Origin: Flavobacteriales bacterium
Lineage (GTDB): Bacteria > Bacteroidota > Bacteroidia > Flavobacteriales_F > PHOS-HE28
NCBI GenBank assembly: GCA_016710965.1
Contig: JADJTW010000015.1
Location: 7,780-71,779 of the forward strand
Direction: 5' to 3'
DNA length: 64,000 nucleotides
Shown one piece after another: positions 51,173 through 59,898 of the stretch. The position numbers and the translations under genes are program-made. The notes below the pieces were generated by a model. It saw only the letters and a program-made list of their open reading frames with translations. It had not been told where the DNA came from and made no database searches. The stretch's first letter is position 1. The number at the start of each line of letters is the position of its first letter.

Positions 51173-52657
51173 TCACCACGGCCAATCACCACCGATACGG
51201 AGCGGCTGTTCGAGGCCCGCATCGATCAAGCGAGCACGCAGGGATTCCTCGGTGAAGTGCGGAGGAAGCGCTTGGCTCGAAGCCAGGCGATAGACGAGCT
51301 GGCCAACGAAGCGGACGTTATCCACCATCGCCTGAGGGTCGACCAGATGGATATCGTCACAACTGCTGTGGTAGCAGCCGTAAACGTGCTTGCCCAGGTC
51401 GCTCAGCGGATAGATCACCGGAACGCCGCGCAAGAGGAAGGGCTGGTGGTCGCTGTGGAGCCAGACCTCTTCGCTCATGGTGCCTGCGAATGCCGCACTG
51501 TCGACAAGGGCTATCTCCTTTGAGATTCGTGCGACCAAGTCGCCCCAGCCTTGCGGCCCGGCGATGCCGAAGCCTTGCGGGTGGCCGCTCATGTCCAGGT
51601 TGATCATGCACTTGACATGTGCGAGCTCGCCGCTCCTTGCATACTCATCCACCAGCGCACGCGAACCGAGCAAGCCCTGTTCTTCCCCCATGAAGAGGAC
51701 GAATCGCACTGTACGTTCAGGCCGCACCTCCATCGCGGACATCGCCCGTGCGAGGTCGAGTATGGAGAATGAGCCGAGCCCATTGTCCGTGGCGCCGGTG
51801 GCCAGGTCCCAGCAATCCAAGTGGCCTCCGATCAGGATCACTTCCTCGGGTACGCGAGCACCAGGGATCTCGGCAATGATGTTGTTCGCGCTTACCCTGC
51901 GGCTTTGGTTACCCATGGCCAGTCGGGCGGTCAACTGTTCGCCTCTCACCAGGCGCTCGCGCAGCGCCTTCCCGTCCTCCGTGGCAATGGACGCGGCCGG
52001 TACCGGTATCAATGCCCCATCGATCGATGCCGTGCCGGTAAGCAGGATGTGCCCTTCGACATGATTGACGAATAAGAGCAGCGCAGCGCCACGACCCATG
52101 GCAAGAGCCGCCTTCTCGCTACGGTGCAGGTTCCGCGCGCCCTCTGGAGCGCCGATGAGGCCTAGGTTGACGAGCAGGGCCGCCCCTTTTGCGCGATCGC
52201 CCACAGAATCGAGGTCGGCAGGCAATCCGTTGCCTGCATCCACGATAGGCGCCTCGACCAATGCCTCAAGTGGCGTGTTCGCGAGCGCAACAGCCTGTAC
52301 ATGCCAAGCGCCGGTGGGGTCATTGACCGTTAGCTGTATGGTTCCTCGCGACCAAGCCTGCGCGGCGAAGGGAAAACGAGAAACAACGGGCAGCGCGCTC
52401 GCGCGGAAAAGGCTATCGGCAAGGTCTTCGGCCCGGGCGCCTTGCGCGCTGCCCGTGAGGCGGTGTCCGATATGTTCCGAGCTCCAGCGCAACCATTGGT
52501 AGCCCATGGCCTCCTGCTGCACCGCGCGGTCGAAACCGAATGCGTCGAACGCTTGTGCAGTAGCGTCAACAGGATCGTGTTGACAGATGAGCAGCGCCAC
52601 TGCGGTTCGCAGCCAGAGCAGGCCGATACTTTGCCTTGTGGTGAAGAGGTTCGGCAT
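51173..52657 (-). CDS. M28 family metallopeptidase (second copy in window)
   Basis: This 494-aa protein has a start placed at 52657 (MPNLFTTRQSIGLLWLRTAV), which gives a signal-like segment; the longer frame overlaps the divergent gene. A PA-type region lies at about 140-260. Zinc ligands of M28 follow in order: GGHLDCWDLATGATDNGLGS (His and Asp), GEEQGLLGSRAL, INLDMSG and the late His in GCYHSSCDD. It resembles plasma glutamate carboxypeptidase-like aminopeptidases. The final ligand region and the length are complete. Substrate is unknown. Confidence 0.88.
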   Translation of the reverse strand: MPNLFTTRQSIGLLWLRTAVALLICQHDPVDATAQAFDAFGFDRAVQQEAMGYQWLRWSSEHIGHRLTGSAQGARAEDLADSLFRASALPVVSRFPFAAQAWSRGTIQLTVNDPTGAWHVQAVALANTPLEALVEAPIVDAGNGLPADLDSVGDRAKGAALLVNLGLIGAPEGARNLHRSEKAALAMGRGAALLLFVNHVEGHILLTGTASIDGALIPVPAASIATEDGKALRERLVRGEQLTARLAMGNQSRRVSANNIIAEIPGARVPEEVILIGGHLDCWDLATGATDNGLGSFSILDLARAMSAMEVRPERTVRFVLFMGEEQGLLGSRALVDEYARSGELAHVKCMINLDMSGHPQGFGIAGPQGWGDLVARISKEIALVDSAAFAGTMSEEVWLHSDHQPFLLRGVPVIYPLSDLGKHVYGCYHSSCDDIHLVDPQAMVDNVRFVGQLVYRLASSQALPPHFTEESLRARLIDAGLEQPLRIGGDWPW

Positions 52658-52694
52658 GGGATCGGCGAAGAGCGCCGCCAAATCTATAGGCACA

Positions 52695-53240
52695 GTGCTG
52701 TCCCTTGGCAGGATCCAACGCGTACTTCTGGTCTTGCCGCTGCTCTTGTGCGTCGCCGCAACGCCACAGCGCGATGCGGAAAAGGATACTACGGCCATCT
52801 TGCAGGCGAACTACCTGTATAACATCGCGAAGCTGGTGGAATGGAAGGACCCCACCATGCGCAGCGGCAACTTCATCATCGGCGTTATCGGCGGAGCGAA
52901 CCTATACCAGGAGCTCATCAAGCAGTACAGTACACGCACCATCGGCAAGCAGCCGATCGAGGTGCGCAAGCTGCCGCGCTCTGCGGAGGTGGAGCGGTGC
53001 CACTTGCTCTTCGTAGGCAAGAGCGATCTCGCGCTGTTGCCGGAGATCTACAAGCGCATGAAGGACCAGCCCACCATGGTGATCACCGAGTATGCCGGCG
53101 CTCTTGAAGACGGCTCCGTGGTGAACTTCGTGAAGGTTGACAACCTGCTGAAGTACGAGCTGAGCATGGCCAATGCCAAGAGGCACGGCCTGGTGGTGGG
53201 GCTTACATTGAAGAACCTTGCGCACCGCGTGGAAGAATGA
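52695..53240 (+). CDS. YfiR/DUF4154 family periplasmic protein
   Basis: Translation from GTG 52695 gives 181 aa with a signal peptide (IQRVLLVLPLLLCVAATPQ). Longer starts at 52587 or 52656 would overlap the divergent M28 gene. The mature part has the DUF4154 pattern: ANYLYNIAKLVEWKD, FIIGVIGGANLYQELI, CHLLFVGKSDLALL, and GSVVNFVKVDNLLKYELSM. In Pseudomonas, YfiR represses the diguanylate cyclase YfiN from the periplasm. Here a TPR protein and a membrane SpoIIE phosphatase follow with a 4-nt overlap and a 4-bp gap, which suggests a different output. Confidence 0.82.
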   Translation: MLSLGRIQRVLLVLPLLLCVAATPQRDAEKDTTAILQANYLYNIAKLVEWKDPTMRSGNFIIGVIGGANLYQELIKQYSTRTIGKQPIEVRKLPRSAEVERCHLLFVGKSDLALLPEIYKRMKDQPTMVITEYAGALEDGSVVNFVKVDNLLKYELSMANAKRHGLVVGLTLKNLAHRVEE

Positions 53241-54121
53241 AGCGCCGCTTGCTCATAGCCCTCTTGACGCTGCTGGCGGGACCGCTGGTACGAGCTCAGG
53301 ACCCCCTCGTGGAGGCGTTGCGGCGCTACCAGGCAGGCGAATTGGGACAAGCACGCGCCCTCATCGACGAAGCCGTTACCATGCCCGCGCACAAGGAGAA
53401 CCCCGAAGCATGGCTCTTGCGGGGCTTCGTGTACAAGGACCTCTTCAAGGTCGCAGCAACGGCGGCTGAAGGAGACCGATCACGCGACGAGGCCCTTGGG
53501 AGCCTGTTCACATGCCTCCGCTTGGACAAGGACTCCACCTACGCCGAAAATGCCACTCAGGCCTACGACTACCTGGCGCGTTCCTGCTTCAACGAAGCAG
53601 CGAAAGCCCTCAACGACGGTGATGAGGTGCGAGCAACGGCGCTCTTCGCCAAATACAAAGCCGCCGTACTGCTGCGCGACCCCGACGCAGACCTGCGCAT
53701 AAGGGAAGCAGAATTCTCCAATGCATTGGGCACGGTCTATACGAAACGCTTCAACCAGGACCGCACGCAATTGCAGTGGTTCGAGGAGGCCGTGGACGCC
53801 TATAAGGCCGTGCTGGCGATCGATGCCGAGAACTATGGTGCGCACTACAACCTCGCCACGCTATACTACAACCTGGGCGTGCATCGCATACGGGCGATCA
53901 AGGCCGACGACGACATCCCGAGCATCCAGCAGATCCAGGAAGCAGCACGCGAGTACTTCAACCTGGCATTGCCGTACATGCTCAAAGCGCACGACATGAA
54001 CCCCACCCGGCGAGAGACCCTGCTCGGGCTCGAGGGCATCTATTACAGCCTGCAGGATGAGGGGAACTCCGAGAAGTTCCGTCAACTGTTCGAATTGCTG
54101 CCGCCCGGCGAAGACCGTTGA
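53237..54121 (+). CDS. Exported TPR-repeat protein
   Basis: This 294-aa protein has a signal peptide (MKRRLLIALLTLLAGPLVRA). The mature part consists of about five tetratricopeptide units (ALRRYQAGELGQARALIDEA, NYGAHYNLATLYYNLGVHRI). It probably mediates protein contacts in the periplasm. It overlaps the YfiR-like gene by 4 nt and ends 4 bp before the SpoIIE-type phosphatase, so the three genes form one operon. Confidence 0.83.
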   Translation: MKRRLLIALLTLLAGPLVRAQDPLVEALRRYQAGELGQARALIDEAVTMPAHKENPEAWLLRGFVYKDLFKVAATAAEGDRSRDEALGSLFTCLRLDKDSTYAENATQAYDYLARSCFNEAAKALNDGDEVRATALFAKYKAAVLLRDPDADLRIREAEFSNALGTVYTKRFNQDRTQLQWFEEAVDAYKAVLAIDAENYGAHYNLATLYYNLGVHRIRAIKADDDIPSIQQIQEAAREYFNLALPYMLKAHDMNPTRRETLLGLEGIYYSLQDEGNSEKFRQLFELLPPGEDR

Positions 54122-54125
54122 TCCC

Positions 54126-55913
54126 ATGGCCATGCGCATGACCATCGGAAGGAAGATCGGGATGGGCTTCGGCCTGTTCATCTTCTTCGCGTTGCTGGTG
54201 GTGGTGCTCACCAACCGCACGCTTGAACGCAGTCGAAGCATCAATGAGGAGATCAACCAGGTGTACTCGCCCTCGGTGGATGCGCTTGTGCGCCTGCGCA
54301 ATCTCTCGGTGAGCTCGCACATGCTCATCAAGCATTGGGCGCTACTGGAAAGCCGCGCCGATGCGCCGGAAAAGACAGAGCTGGTGGAGATCACCACCCA
54401 GGAGCTGCCGCGCCTGCTGGATCGGCTGGACACGCTCATGGCCTATTGGGACCACGATGAAGTGGCGCTCATGAACCGCGTCACGGCCGAGCTAGATGCG
54501 CTCTTCGAGTTGCATGATCAGATCAAAACGATGCTGCCATCACTGGAGAGCTATCGCGACCCCTTCGTGCATATGGTGAGGAACGACCTGGCCGAAGAAG
54601 GCGGGCCATTGGACCAGCAGACCAACAAGGTGCTTTCGGAGTTGGATCATTTGCTCGGGCTGCAAGAGACCCGCCGTCGAGAATTGGGCGGCGGCATGAT
54701 CCGGAGCTTCGACTCGCTGAAGTTCTTCGTGCTCTACATGGGCATCGCACTGGTTGTCATAGGGCTCGTCGTGGCGTTCGTCATCGTGCGCGACATCGTC
54801 GCTCCTGTGCAGCGCCTGCGCCATGTGCTCCTCAGTCTTGGGCGCGGCGTGTTCCCACGCACCAAGGTGCGCACAACCAATGATGAGATAGGCGACATGA
54901 GCAAGGCGCTGACCTCGTTGGTCGAGGGCCTGCGCCGAACGACGGACTTCTCGCACTCGGTGGCGGCGGGGGATTTCGAGGCGGAGTATCAGCCGCTGAG
55001 CGAGGAGGATGTGCTTGGCCACGCGTTGTTGAAGATGCGCGACGAACTGGGCCAGCGCGAGCGCGTGCTCGAGATGAAGGTGGTGGAGAGGACGGAGGAG
55101 GTGGTGCGACAGAAGGAGGAAGTAGAACGGCAAAGCCGCAAGGTGGTGGAGCTGTACAAGAACGTGACCGACAGCATCCGTTATGCGAAACGACTGCAAG
55201 AGTCCATACTGCCGCCGGAGCGTCGGATCAAGGAACTTCTGCCGGAGACCTTCGTGTACTACCGCCCCAAGGATATCGTAAGCGGCGACTTCTATTGGTT
55301 CGAACGGATCGATGACAAGGTGGTCTTCGCCGCCGTTGATTGCACAGGGCACGGCGTGCCGGGCGCCTTCATGAGCCTGATCGGCCACAACGGATTGAAC
55401 CAGGCCGCGAAGGAGCGCAACCGCTCACGGCCCAGCGAGGTGCTTGCCGACCTGAACCGCATCGCCTACGAAGCGCTTCACAAGGACCGGGAGCAATACT
55501 TGGTGCGCGACGGCATGGACATGGCGCTCTGCAGCTATGACCCCGCACGCGGGGTCCTCGAGTACGCTGGAGCGAACTGCCCGCTCTATATCGTGCGCGA
55601 TGGGCAGGTCTTGCCCTTCTCGCCCGATAAGAACGCCATCGGCAGTCTTGAACTCACCGGGCACACCTTCACCGACCATCGCATACGCTTGCAGAGCGGA
55701 GACATGGTATACATCTTCTCCGATGGCTATGCCGACCAATTCGGAGGGCCCAAGGGAAAGAAGTTCCTGTATCGGCGATTCCGTGAATTGCTCGTGGAGA
55801 TCAGCCCGCAACCCGCCGACCGTCAGCGCAACCTGCTCAACGATGCATTCAATGCATGGCGCGGCGCCCACGAGCAAGTGGACGACATCCTTGTGATCGG
55901 CATGCGCGCCTGA
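54126..55913 (+). CDS. HAMP-SpoIIE membrane serine phosphatase
   Basis: The ATG at 54126 gives a 595-aa protein. A membrane helix (about 10-30) is followed by a helical periplasmic domain (31-205) resembling four-helix-bundle sensors, a second helix (206-230) and HAMP (231-285). A coiled coil at about 315-355 leads to a PP2C/SpoIIE domain (about 380-595). Metal-site motifs are SGDFYWFE, VDCTGHGVPGAFMS, FSDGYADQFGG and QVDDILVIG. Such enzymes remove phosphate from STAS anti-anti-sigma proteins in partner-switch systems. A matching RsbW-like kinase lies at 30343; no STAS gene is in the window. Confidence 0.9.
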   Translation: MAMRMTIGRKIGMGFGLFIFFALLVVVLTNRTLERSRSINEEINQVYSPSVDALVRLRNLSVSSHMLIKHWALLESRADAPEKTELVEITTQELPRLLDRLDTLMAYWDHDEVALMNRVTAELDALFELHDQIKTMLPSLESYRDPFVHMVRNDLAEEGGPLDQQTNKVLSELDHLLGLQETRRRELGGGMIRSFDSLKFFVLYMGIALVVIGLVVAFVIVRDIVAPVQRLRHVLLSLGRGVFPRTKVRTTNDEIGDMSKALTSLVEGLRRTTDFSHSVAAGDFEAEYQPLSEEDVLGHALLKMRDELGQRERVLEMKVVERTEEVVRQKEEVERQSRKVVELYKNVTDSIRYAKRLQESILPPERRIKELLPETFVYYRPKDIVSGDFYWFERIDDKVVFAAVDCTGHGVPGAFMSLIGHNGLNQAAKERNRSRPSEVLADLNRIAYEALHKDREQYLVRDGMDMALCSYDPARGVLEYAGANCPLYIVRDGQVLPFSPDKNAIGSLELTGHTFTDHRIRLQSGDMVYIFSDGYADQFGGPKGKKFLYRRFRELLVEISPQPADRQRNLLNDAFNAWRGAHEQVDDILVIGMRA

Positions 55914-55916
55914 GCG

Positions 55917-56755
55917 CTACTGGAAGGTCCAGCCGCCGCCCATCGCAGTCTCGCGGGGGTTCATGCACATGACGGGGATCTGAGCCTCGTTGGTGATCAC
56001 TTCCTGCTCGTAGGGAACCCCCAGCACACCAAAGATGTTGCCCTGTGATAGGTTCATGATCGCGATCAAGTCGGCGTCCACCGCCACGGCGTGCTTGACC
56101 ACCGCCTCCACGAAATCGCCGCTGTCCTGATCGGCGATGGTGCATCATGCGCGATGCCCCGCTCATCGAGGTATTGATTGGCGAACTTGATGTGGTTCAC
56201 CAACTGCTTGTGCAGGAACTCGTCCTCTTCCTTCGGAGTGATCAGGTGGACCCGGCTCTGGAAGGTCTTGGCCATATCGGCAACCACCGTCAATTTCTGG
56301 CGTGTCTCCTTGTGAAGGTCCAGGGGCACCACGATGGAATCGTATCCGCCCTCTTTGATCGGGCGTTCCTGAACGATGATGAACGGGACATTCGAACTGG
56401 TGATCACACGAAGCGCTCGGCTACCAGTGAGGAATTGCATGCCACGCATTCCGTGAGTGCCCATCACGATGAGGGCCGCGTCGATTTCGGCTGCAGCATC
56501 GCCGATGTCATCGAAGATGGAGCCCACGCGAACAAGCTTGTGAACCGGCACGCTTGCATCGAGCTTTTGGGCCCGAGCCACTTCCAGTTCAAGTTTTCGG
56601 CGCGTGTCCTCCACGTCATTCTGCGAGGGAACCACATGGAGCAGGTACACTTCGCCCTTGGTGTGGGCGGCCAGCTTCATAGCGTGTCCGATCGCATTGT
56701 CGGCCACACGGGTGAAGTCCGTAGGGACCAGGATCTTGTTCGTCTTTCCGCTCAT
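55917..56755 (-). CDS. Two-domain universal stress protein, frameshifted
   Basis: The gene starts at 56755 (MSGKTNKILVPTDFTRVADN) with a first Usp domain ending VMGTHGMRGMQFLTGSRALR, the ATP-binding G-2x-G-9x-GS type motif. A second domain starts at YDSIVVPLDLH. After GIAHDA the frame breaks near 56137-56143. The second-domain end (DADLIAIMNLSQGNIFGVLG ... GGGWTFQ) continues in another frame to 55917. One missing base, probably a C in the coding strand, explains it. Restored length is about 279 aa, normal for the two-domain form. It is divergent from ssb and convergent with the SpoIIE gene. Confidence 0.85.
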
Positions 56756-56844
56756 TGTCAGGTCGATTGCTGGTGCGTATTCCGTTTTGCAGGGCGGCTA
56801 AAGTAGCGACGAAAGCAGCATCGGCCTATCGGCAGAAGGCGTAA

Positions 56845-56882
56845 GACAAACGGCGGCAAACACCTATGAACGCCTGCAAACG
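56845..56882 (+). promoter_or_regulatory. Shared 38-nt element upstream of first ssb
   Basis: Boxes ACAAAC (56846), GCAAAC (56856) and GCAAAC (56876) are spaced by exactly 10 and 20 nt. The block matches 60568-60605 at 30 of 38 positions without gaps. It lies about 95 nt before the ssb ATG, in the region divergent from the universal stress gene. Confidence 0.65.
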
Positions 56883-56976
56883 ACCATCGTACGATTCGGA
56901 CTATCGGGATATACCTGCTTTGCTCCCGAAAGCCGGGAATGCCGGCAGCAACAAGAACCAATCAAAACCGATCACG

Positions 56977-57327
56977 ATGAGGAACACAGTGCAATTGATG
57001 GGACACCTGGGCAACGAACCCGAACTGAAGAAGCTGGAAAGCGGCCAGCATCTGCTGAAGCTGAACCTGGCCACGAACGAACGATTCCGCACCGCAGATG
57101 GCGAATGGCAGACCGATACGCAATGGCACCCGGTGGTGGTCTGGGGCAAGCAGGCCGAACGAATGGCTGCCATGGTACACAAAGGCAGCGGGCTGCTGGT
57201 GGAGGGCCGCCTCGTGCATCGCCGCTATGAGACGAAGGAAGGAGAGAAGCGCACCAGCACCGAAGTGGTACTCACCGAATTCTTCCTGCTCGCGGCGAAA
57301 GAGGCCGCCGTTGAGGCTACTGCTTAA
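56977..57327 (+). CDS. ssb: Short single-stranded DNA-binding protein (paralog 1)
   Basis: ATG 56977 gives a 116-aa OB-fold protein (MRNTVQLMGHLGNEPELKKL). It has the SSB core TDTQWHPVVVWGKQAERMA and KGSGLLVEGRLVHRRYETKE. The C-terminus (LLAAKEAAVEATA) lacks the acidic DDIPF-type tip that recruits replication and repair proteins, so this is probably an accessory SSB. The longer open frame adds 37 residues that cover the regulatory element and was rejected. The 3' end overlaps a convergent T9SS cargo gene by 11 nt. A close paralog lies at 60709. Confidence 0.88.
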   Translation: MRNTVQLMGHLGNEPELKKLESGQHLLKLNLATNERFRTADGEWQTDTQWHPVVVWGKQAERMAAMVHKGSGLLVEGRLVHRRYETKEGEKRTSTEVVLTEFFLLAAKEAAVEATA

Positions 57328-58522
57328 TGAGCCGGAGCACCGTAGTGCGAAGTGGCGATTCGATACGCATGGTGTAATGGCCGGCCGCCAACTGCGATAC
57401 GTCGACGATGACCCTGTCATATGCGGCGGCCGAATAGCGAACCCCTACCCTTCGGCCAAGCGCATCGTGCAAGGTAATGGCCGCATGGTCCAGCCCCACC
57501 CCGGTGATGGTGACTTCATCGGTGAACGGGTTGGGCCCTGCGGCATAGCTGACGGCTCCATATTCGTGAACGCTGACAGCTTGCGGCACCACCGTACGGC
57601 AAACAGTGCTCACGCACGTATCCGCCAGAAGAGGGCCCCACGCGCGTAGGGTGCCGCACAACTGGAACTCCCCCGGCCAGGTGTATTGGTGAACGGCCAT
57701 GTTGCCGAATGCGGTCGCCCCATCGCCGAAGTCCCAATCGATGCTGCTGTACATGCCCGATGTTCGTGAGGTGTCGATGACACCGACAAGATTGCCCGAC
57801 TCTAAATACAAGTAGCCCTGTTCGACGAGCTCCGCGCATTCCACGTTCCCAGGCCCTAGGTAGAGCCATTGGCACAAGGTGGTCGTGCAGTAATACGGAG
57901 GCCCGGAGATGACCGTGAGGCATACCTCGAATGGGCCCGAGCCAGCGAATGTGTTGGTCGGGGCTACACCCGCGGTGGAGGCGCCGTCGCCGAAGGACCA
58001 TAAGGCCTGTTGTATGATGCCGTCGAAAGAGGAAAGGTCCTGGAAGGTGATCGTCTGGCCATCGATCGCCGCGATCTCGAAATCGGCCACCAGCGTGGTG
58101 CAGATCACATTGGAGACCGGCGCGATCATATCGCAGACCGTGGTGCTGCAGGGTTGCTGCGCTTGCAGGTCGTACGCATTCACGGTGAGGCAGACCGGAT
58201 AGGGGTCGGCCCACGGGGCTGTTAGTTGCAGTTGGTTGCCGTACGCCTGCTGGAAGCTGCTGCTGTAGTAGTAGCTCCACACCATGTCGCTTGGAACGGT
58301 CTGCCCAGGCACGACCACCGGGTCGAAGACGCATGCGTAGTCATTAAGCAAGGTGGTTTGGAACCCGACATGCATCGAACTGTCGCAGGTCTGCATGAGA
58401 CCGCCACCGCGCTCGTTCGACTGGTCGCGGAAGAGCTGCGCGCCCGCCGACGCGCCCCGACCCGCCAGGAGGGCGAACGCCGTGATGCGCAACAGGAGGG
58501 AGATCGGATGCCGAGCGCTCAT
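57317..58522 (-). CDS. T9SS type A sorting-domain protein with PKD domains
   Basis: This 401-aa secreted protein has a signal peptide (ISLLLRITAFALLAGRGASA). Two PKD modules are clear (ALWSFGDGASTAG, SIDWDFGDGATAF), each with paired Cys (CLTVISGPPYYCTTTLC). The C-terminus (AGPNPFTDEVTITGVGLDHA ... LAAGHYTMRIES) is a T9SS sorting domain. Its start overlaps the stop of the upstream barrel-like gene by 4 nt, placing it last in an operon headed by an ECF sigma factor. It is probably a surface protein whose production is tied to that sigma factor. Confidence 0.83.
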   Translation of the reverse strand: MSARHPISLLLRITAFALLAGRGASAGAQLFRDQSNERGGGLMQTCDSSMHVGFQTTLLNDYACVFDPVVVPGQTVPSDMVWSYYYSSSFQQAYGNQLQLTAPWADPYPVCLTVNAYDLQAQQPCSTTVCDMIAPVSNVICTTLVADFEIAAIDGQTITFQDLSSFDGIIQQALWSFGDGASTAGVAPTNTFAGSGPFEVCLTVISGPPYYCTTTLCQWLYLGPGNVECAELVEQGYLYLESGNLVGVIDTSRTSGMYSSIDWDFGDGATAFGNMAVHQYTWPGEFQLCGTLRAWGPLLADTCVSTVCRTVVPQAVSVHEYGAVSYAAGPNPFTDEVTITGVGLDHAAITLHDALGRRVGVRYSAAAYDRVIVDVSQLAAGHYTMRIESPLRTTVLRLIKQ

Positions 58523-59898
58523 AGCGTGTGTAGAAGTTGGAAGCGAATGCCGATTCGTTCGGGCGTCGCAGAAAGCGCACGGCGGGGTCCATCGCCCAAC
58601 GCGTGTTGGTATTGCGGTGTGGCCAGCAAGGTTGTGCGTTCTCCGAGCATGAAACCGACATCGACCCCCGCCATGCCAAGGATGCAGGCTGGATAGCGCG
58701 CGGCCAATTCGCTGGTCCCAAGGCTGCGCGAGCGGATGGAGCCATCGCCTTCATCTTGCACCAAGGACGCCCCAGACCGAACATGCGTGAATTCACCCAC
58801 GAGTCCCGTGCGCGCGCCGAACACCCAACGGCGAACAGTGCTCTGCCAGTACACTTCGATCGGAACGCGCACGGAGGTACGCAGGTCCCGGCCTTCGGCA
58901 GAGATCGGTTCGGTGAATCGCGTGGTCAGCGTGTCATAGCTCATACTGTATACAATGGTGTTGAGTGTGACCATGTTGGCGACAACGGACTCCTCTTCAT
59001 GCACCACGACCTCCTCATGCCTGAATACCTGCTCGTTGCGCTCAGCTTCCACACCTGCGGCAACTCCAACGCCCGACCGCCACTGGCGACCGGCCATCAG
59101 GCCCATCGAAACGGTTGCCCGGCCATGCTCGGCACCGTTCATCGCCTCCACAAGCCTCGTGGAGGTGCCGTTCCAGTGGTGCGCGGTGCTGTATGCTGAA
59201 GCATGTATCGCCAGCCAGGAATTGCCGCGCGACAATGAGGATAACGACCCGACCAGGGCCATCGCTGGAGCCCCGGTCAGCCGGCTTGAAGTCGGAGCCG
59301 TTTGAAGCAGAGGCATTCGGATCGCATAGTCTGTACCGTCCTGAAGGCGGCCGAAATGATCGACGATTGTGCTGGGTTGCAACCCTTCAGGAATGATGGG
59401 AATCGTACCGCTTTCCGAGACCGGTTCAACCATTTGCACCAAGCCATCACGCAAGGCGTCACTCGTTTCCGTTGGGATCTGCCCGCGATCAGAATGCACG
59501 TCGTTCGCTTCACCGGTTGGTTCGGATGGTGCTATCGGACTAGACCCATGGAGGTTCTCCCGCTCGTACCCGTCTTGTGCAACCGTTGCCTCGGGCCGGA
59601 CCGCTTCGGCCAACGGAACGGCGGGGAACCCCGCTTCAGTAATGGACGGTGCTCCGTTACCAGATTCAGTCGAAGCCACCCTTGGCCTTTGGTCGACCGG
59701 GTCCATCATCACGTGCATGCCGCCCGCGCCGACCAATAGGACAAGGACAGCGAGGGCGCTTCGCTTGCGCCACGCCACACGCCTCTTGCGCGAGCGCACG
59801 GCCCCCAGCACCGACCCGCGCACATGCGACGGAGGTGTTCTTACGGAGCCTCGCAAGGCCTCCCGGAAGAGGTCGTCAACGGGGTGCTGCTCCTGCAT
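58519..59898 (-). CDS. Anti-sigma-like membrane protein with beta-barrel-like C-terminus
   Basis: This 459-aa protein opens with a cytoplasmic segment (HPVDDLFREALRGSVRTPPS) of the type found in Bacteroidota proteins encoded after ECF sigma genes. One membrane helix follows (ALAVLVLLVGAGGMHVM, about 46-62), then a disordered Ser/Pro/Glu-rich linker (70-190). From about residue 200 alternating strands resemble an outer-membrane barrel (WLAIHASAYSTAHHW ... ERIGIRFQLLHTL, ending in an aromatic/hydrophobic strand). It overlaps the sigma gene by 23 nt. Sigma-binding by the N-terminus is inferred from position and pattern. Confidence 0.7.
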   Translation of the reverse strand: MQEQHPVDDLFREALRGSVRTPPSHVRGSVLGAVRSRKRRVAWRKRSALAVLVLLVGAGGMHVMMDPVDQRPRVASTESGNGAPSITEAGFPAVPLAEAVRPEATVAQDGYERENLHGSSPIAPSEPTGEANDVHSDRGQIPTETSDALRDGLVQMVEPVSESGTIPIIPEGLQPSTIVDHFGRLQDGTDYAIRMPLLQTAPTSSRLTGAPAMALVGSLSSLSRGNSWLAIHASAYSTAHHWNGTSTRLVEAMNGAEHGRATVSMGLMAGRQWRSGVGVAAGVEAERNEQVFRHEEVVVHEEESVVANMVTLNTIVYSMSYDTLTTRFTEPISAEGRDLRTSVRVPIEVYWQSTVRRWVFGARTGLVGEFTHVRSGASLVQDEGDGSIRSRSLGTSELAARYPACILGMAGVDVGFMLGERTTLLATPQYQHALGDGPRRALSATPERIGIRFQLLHTL

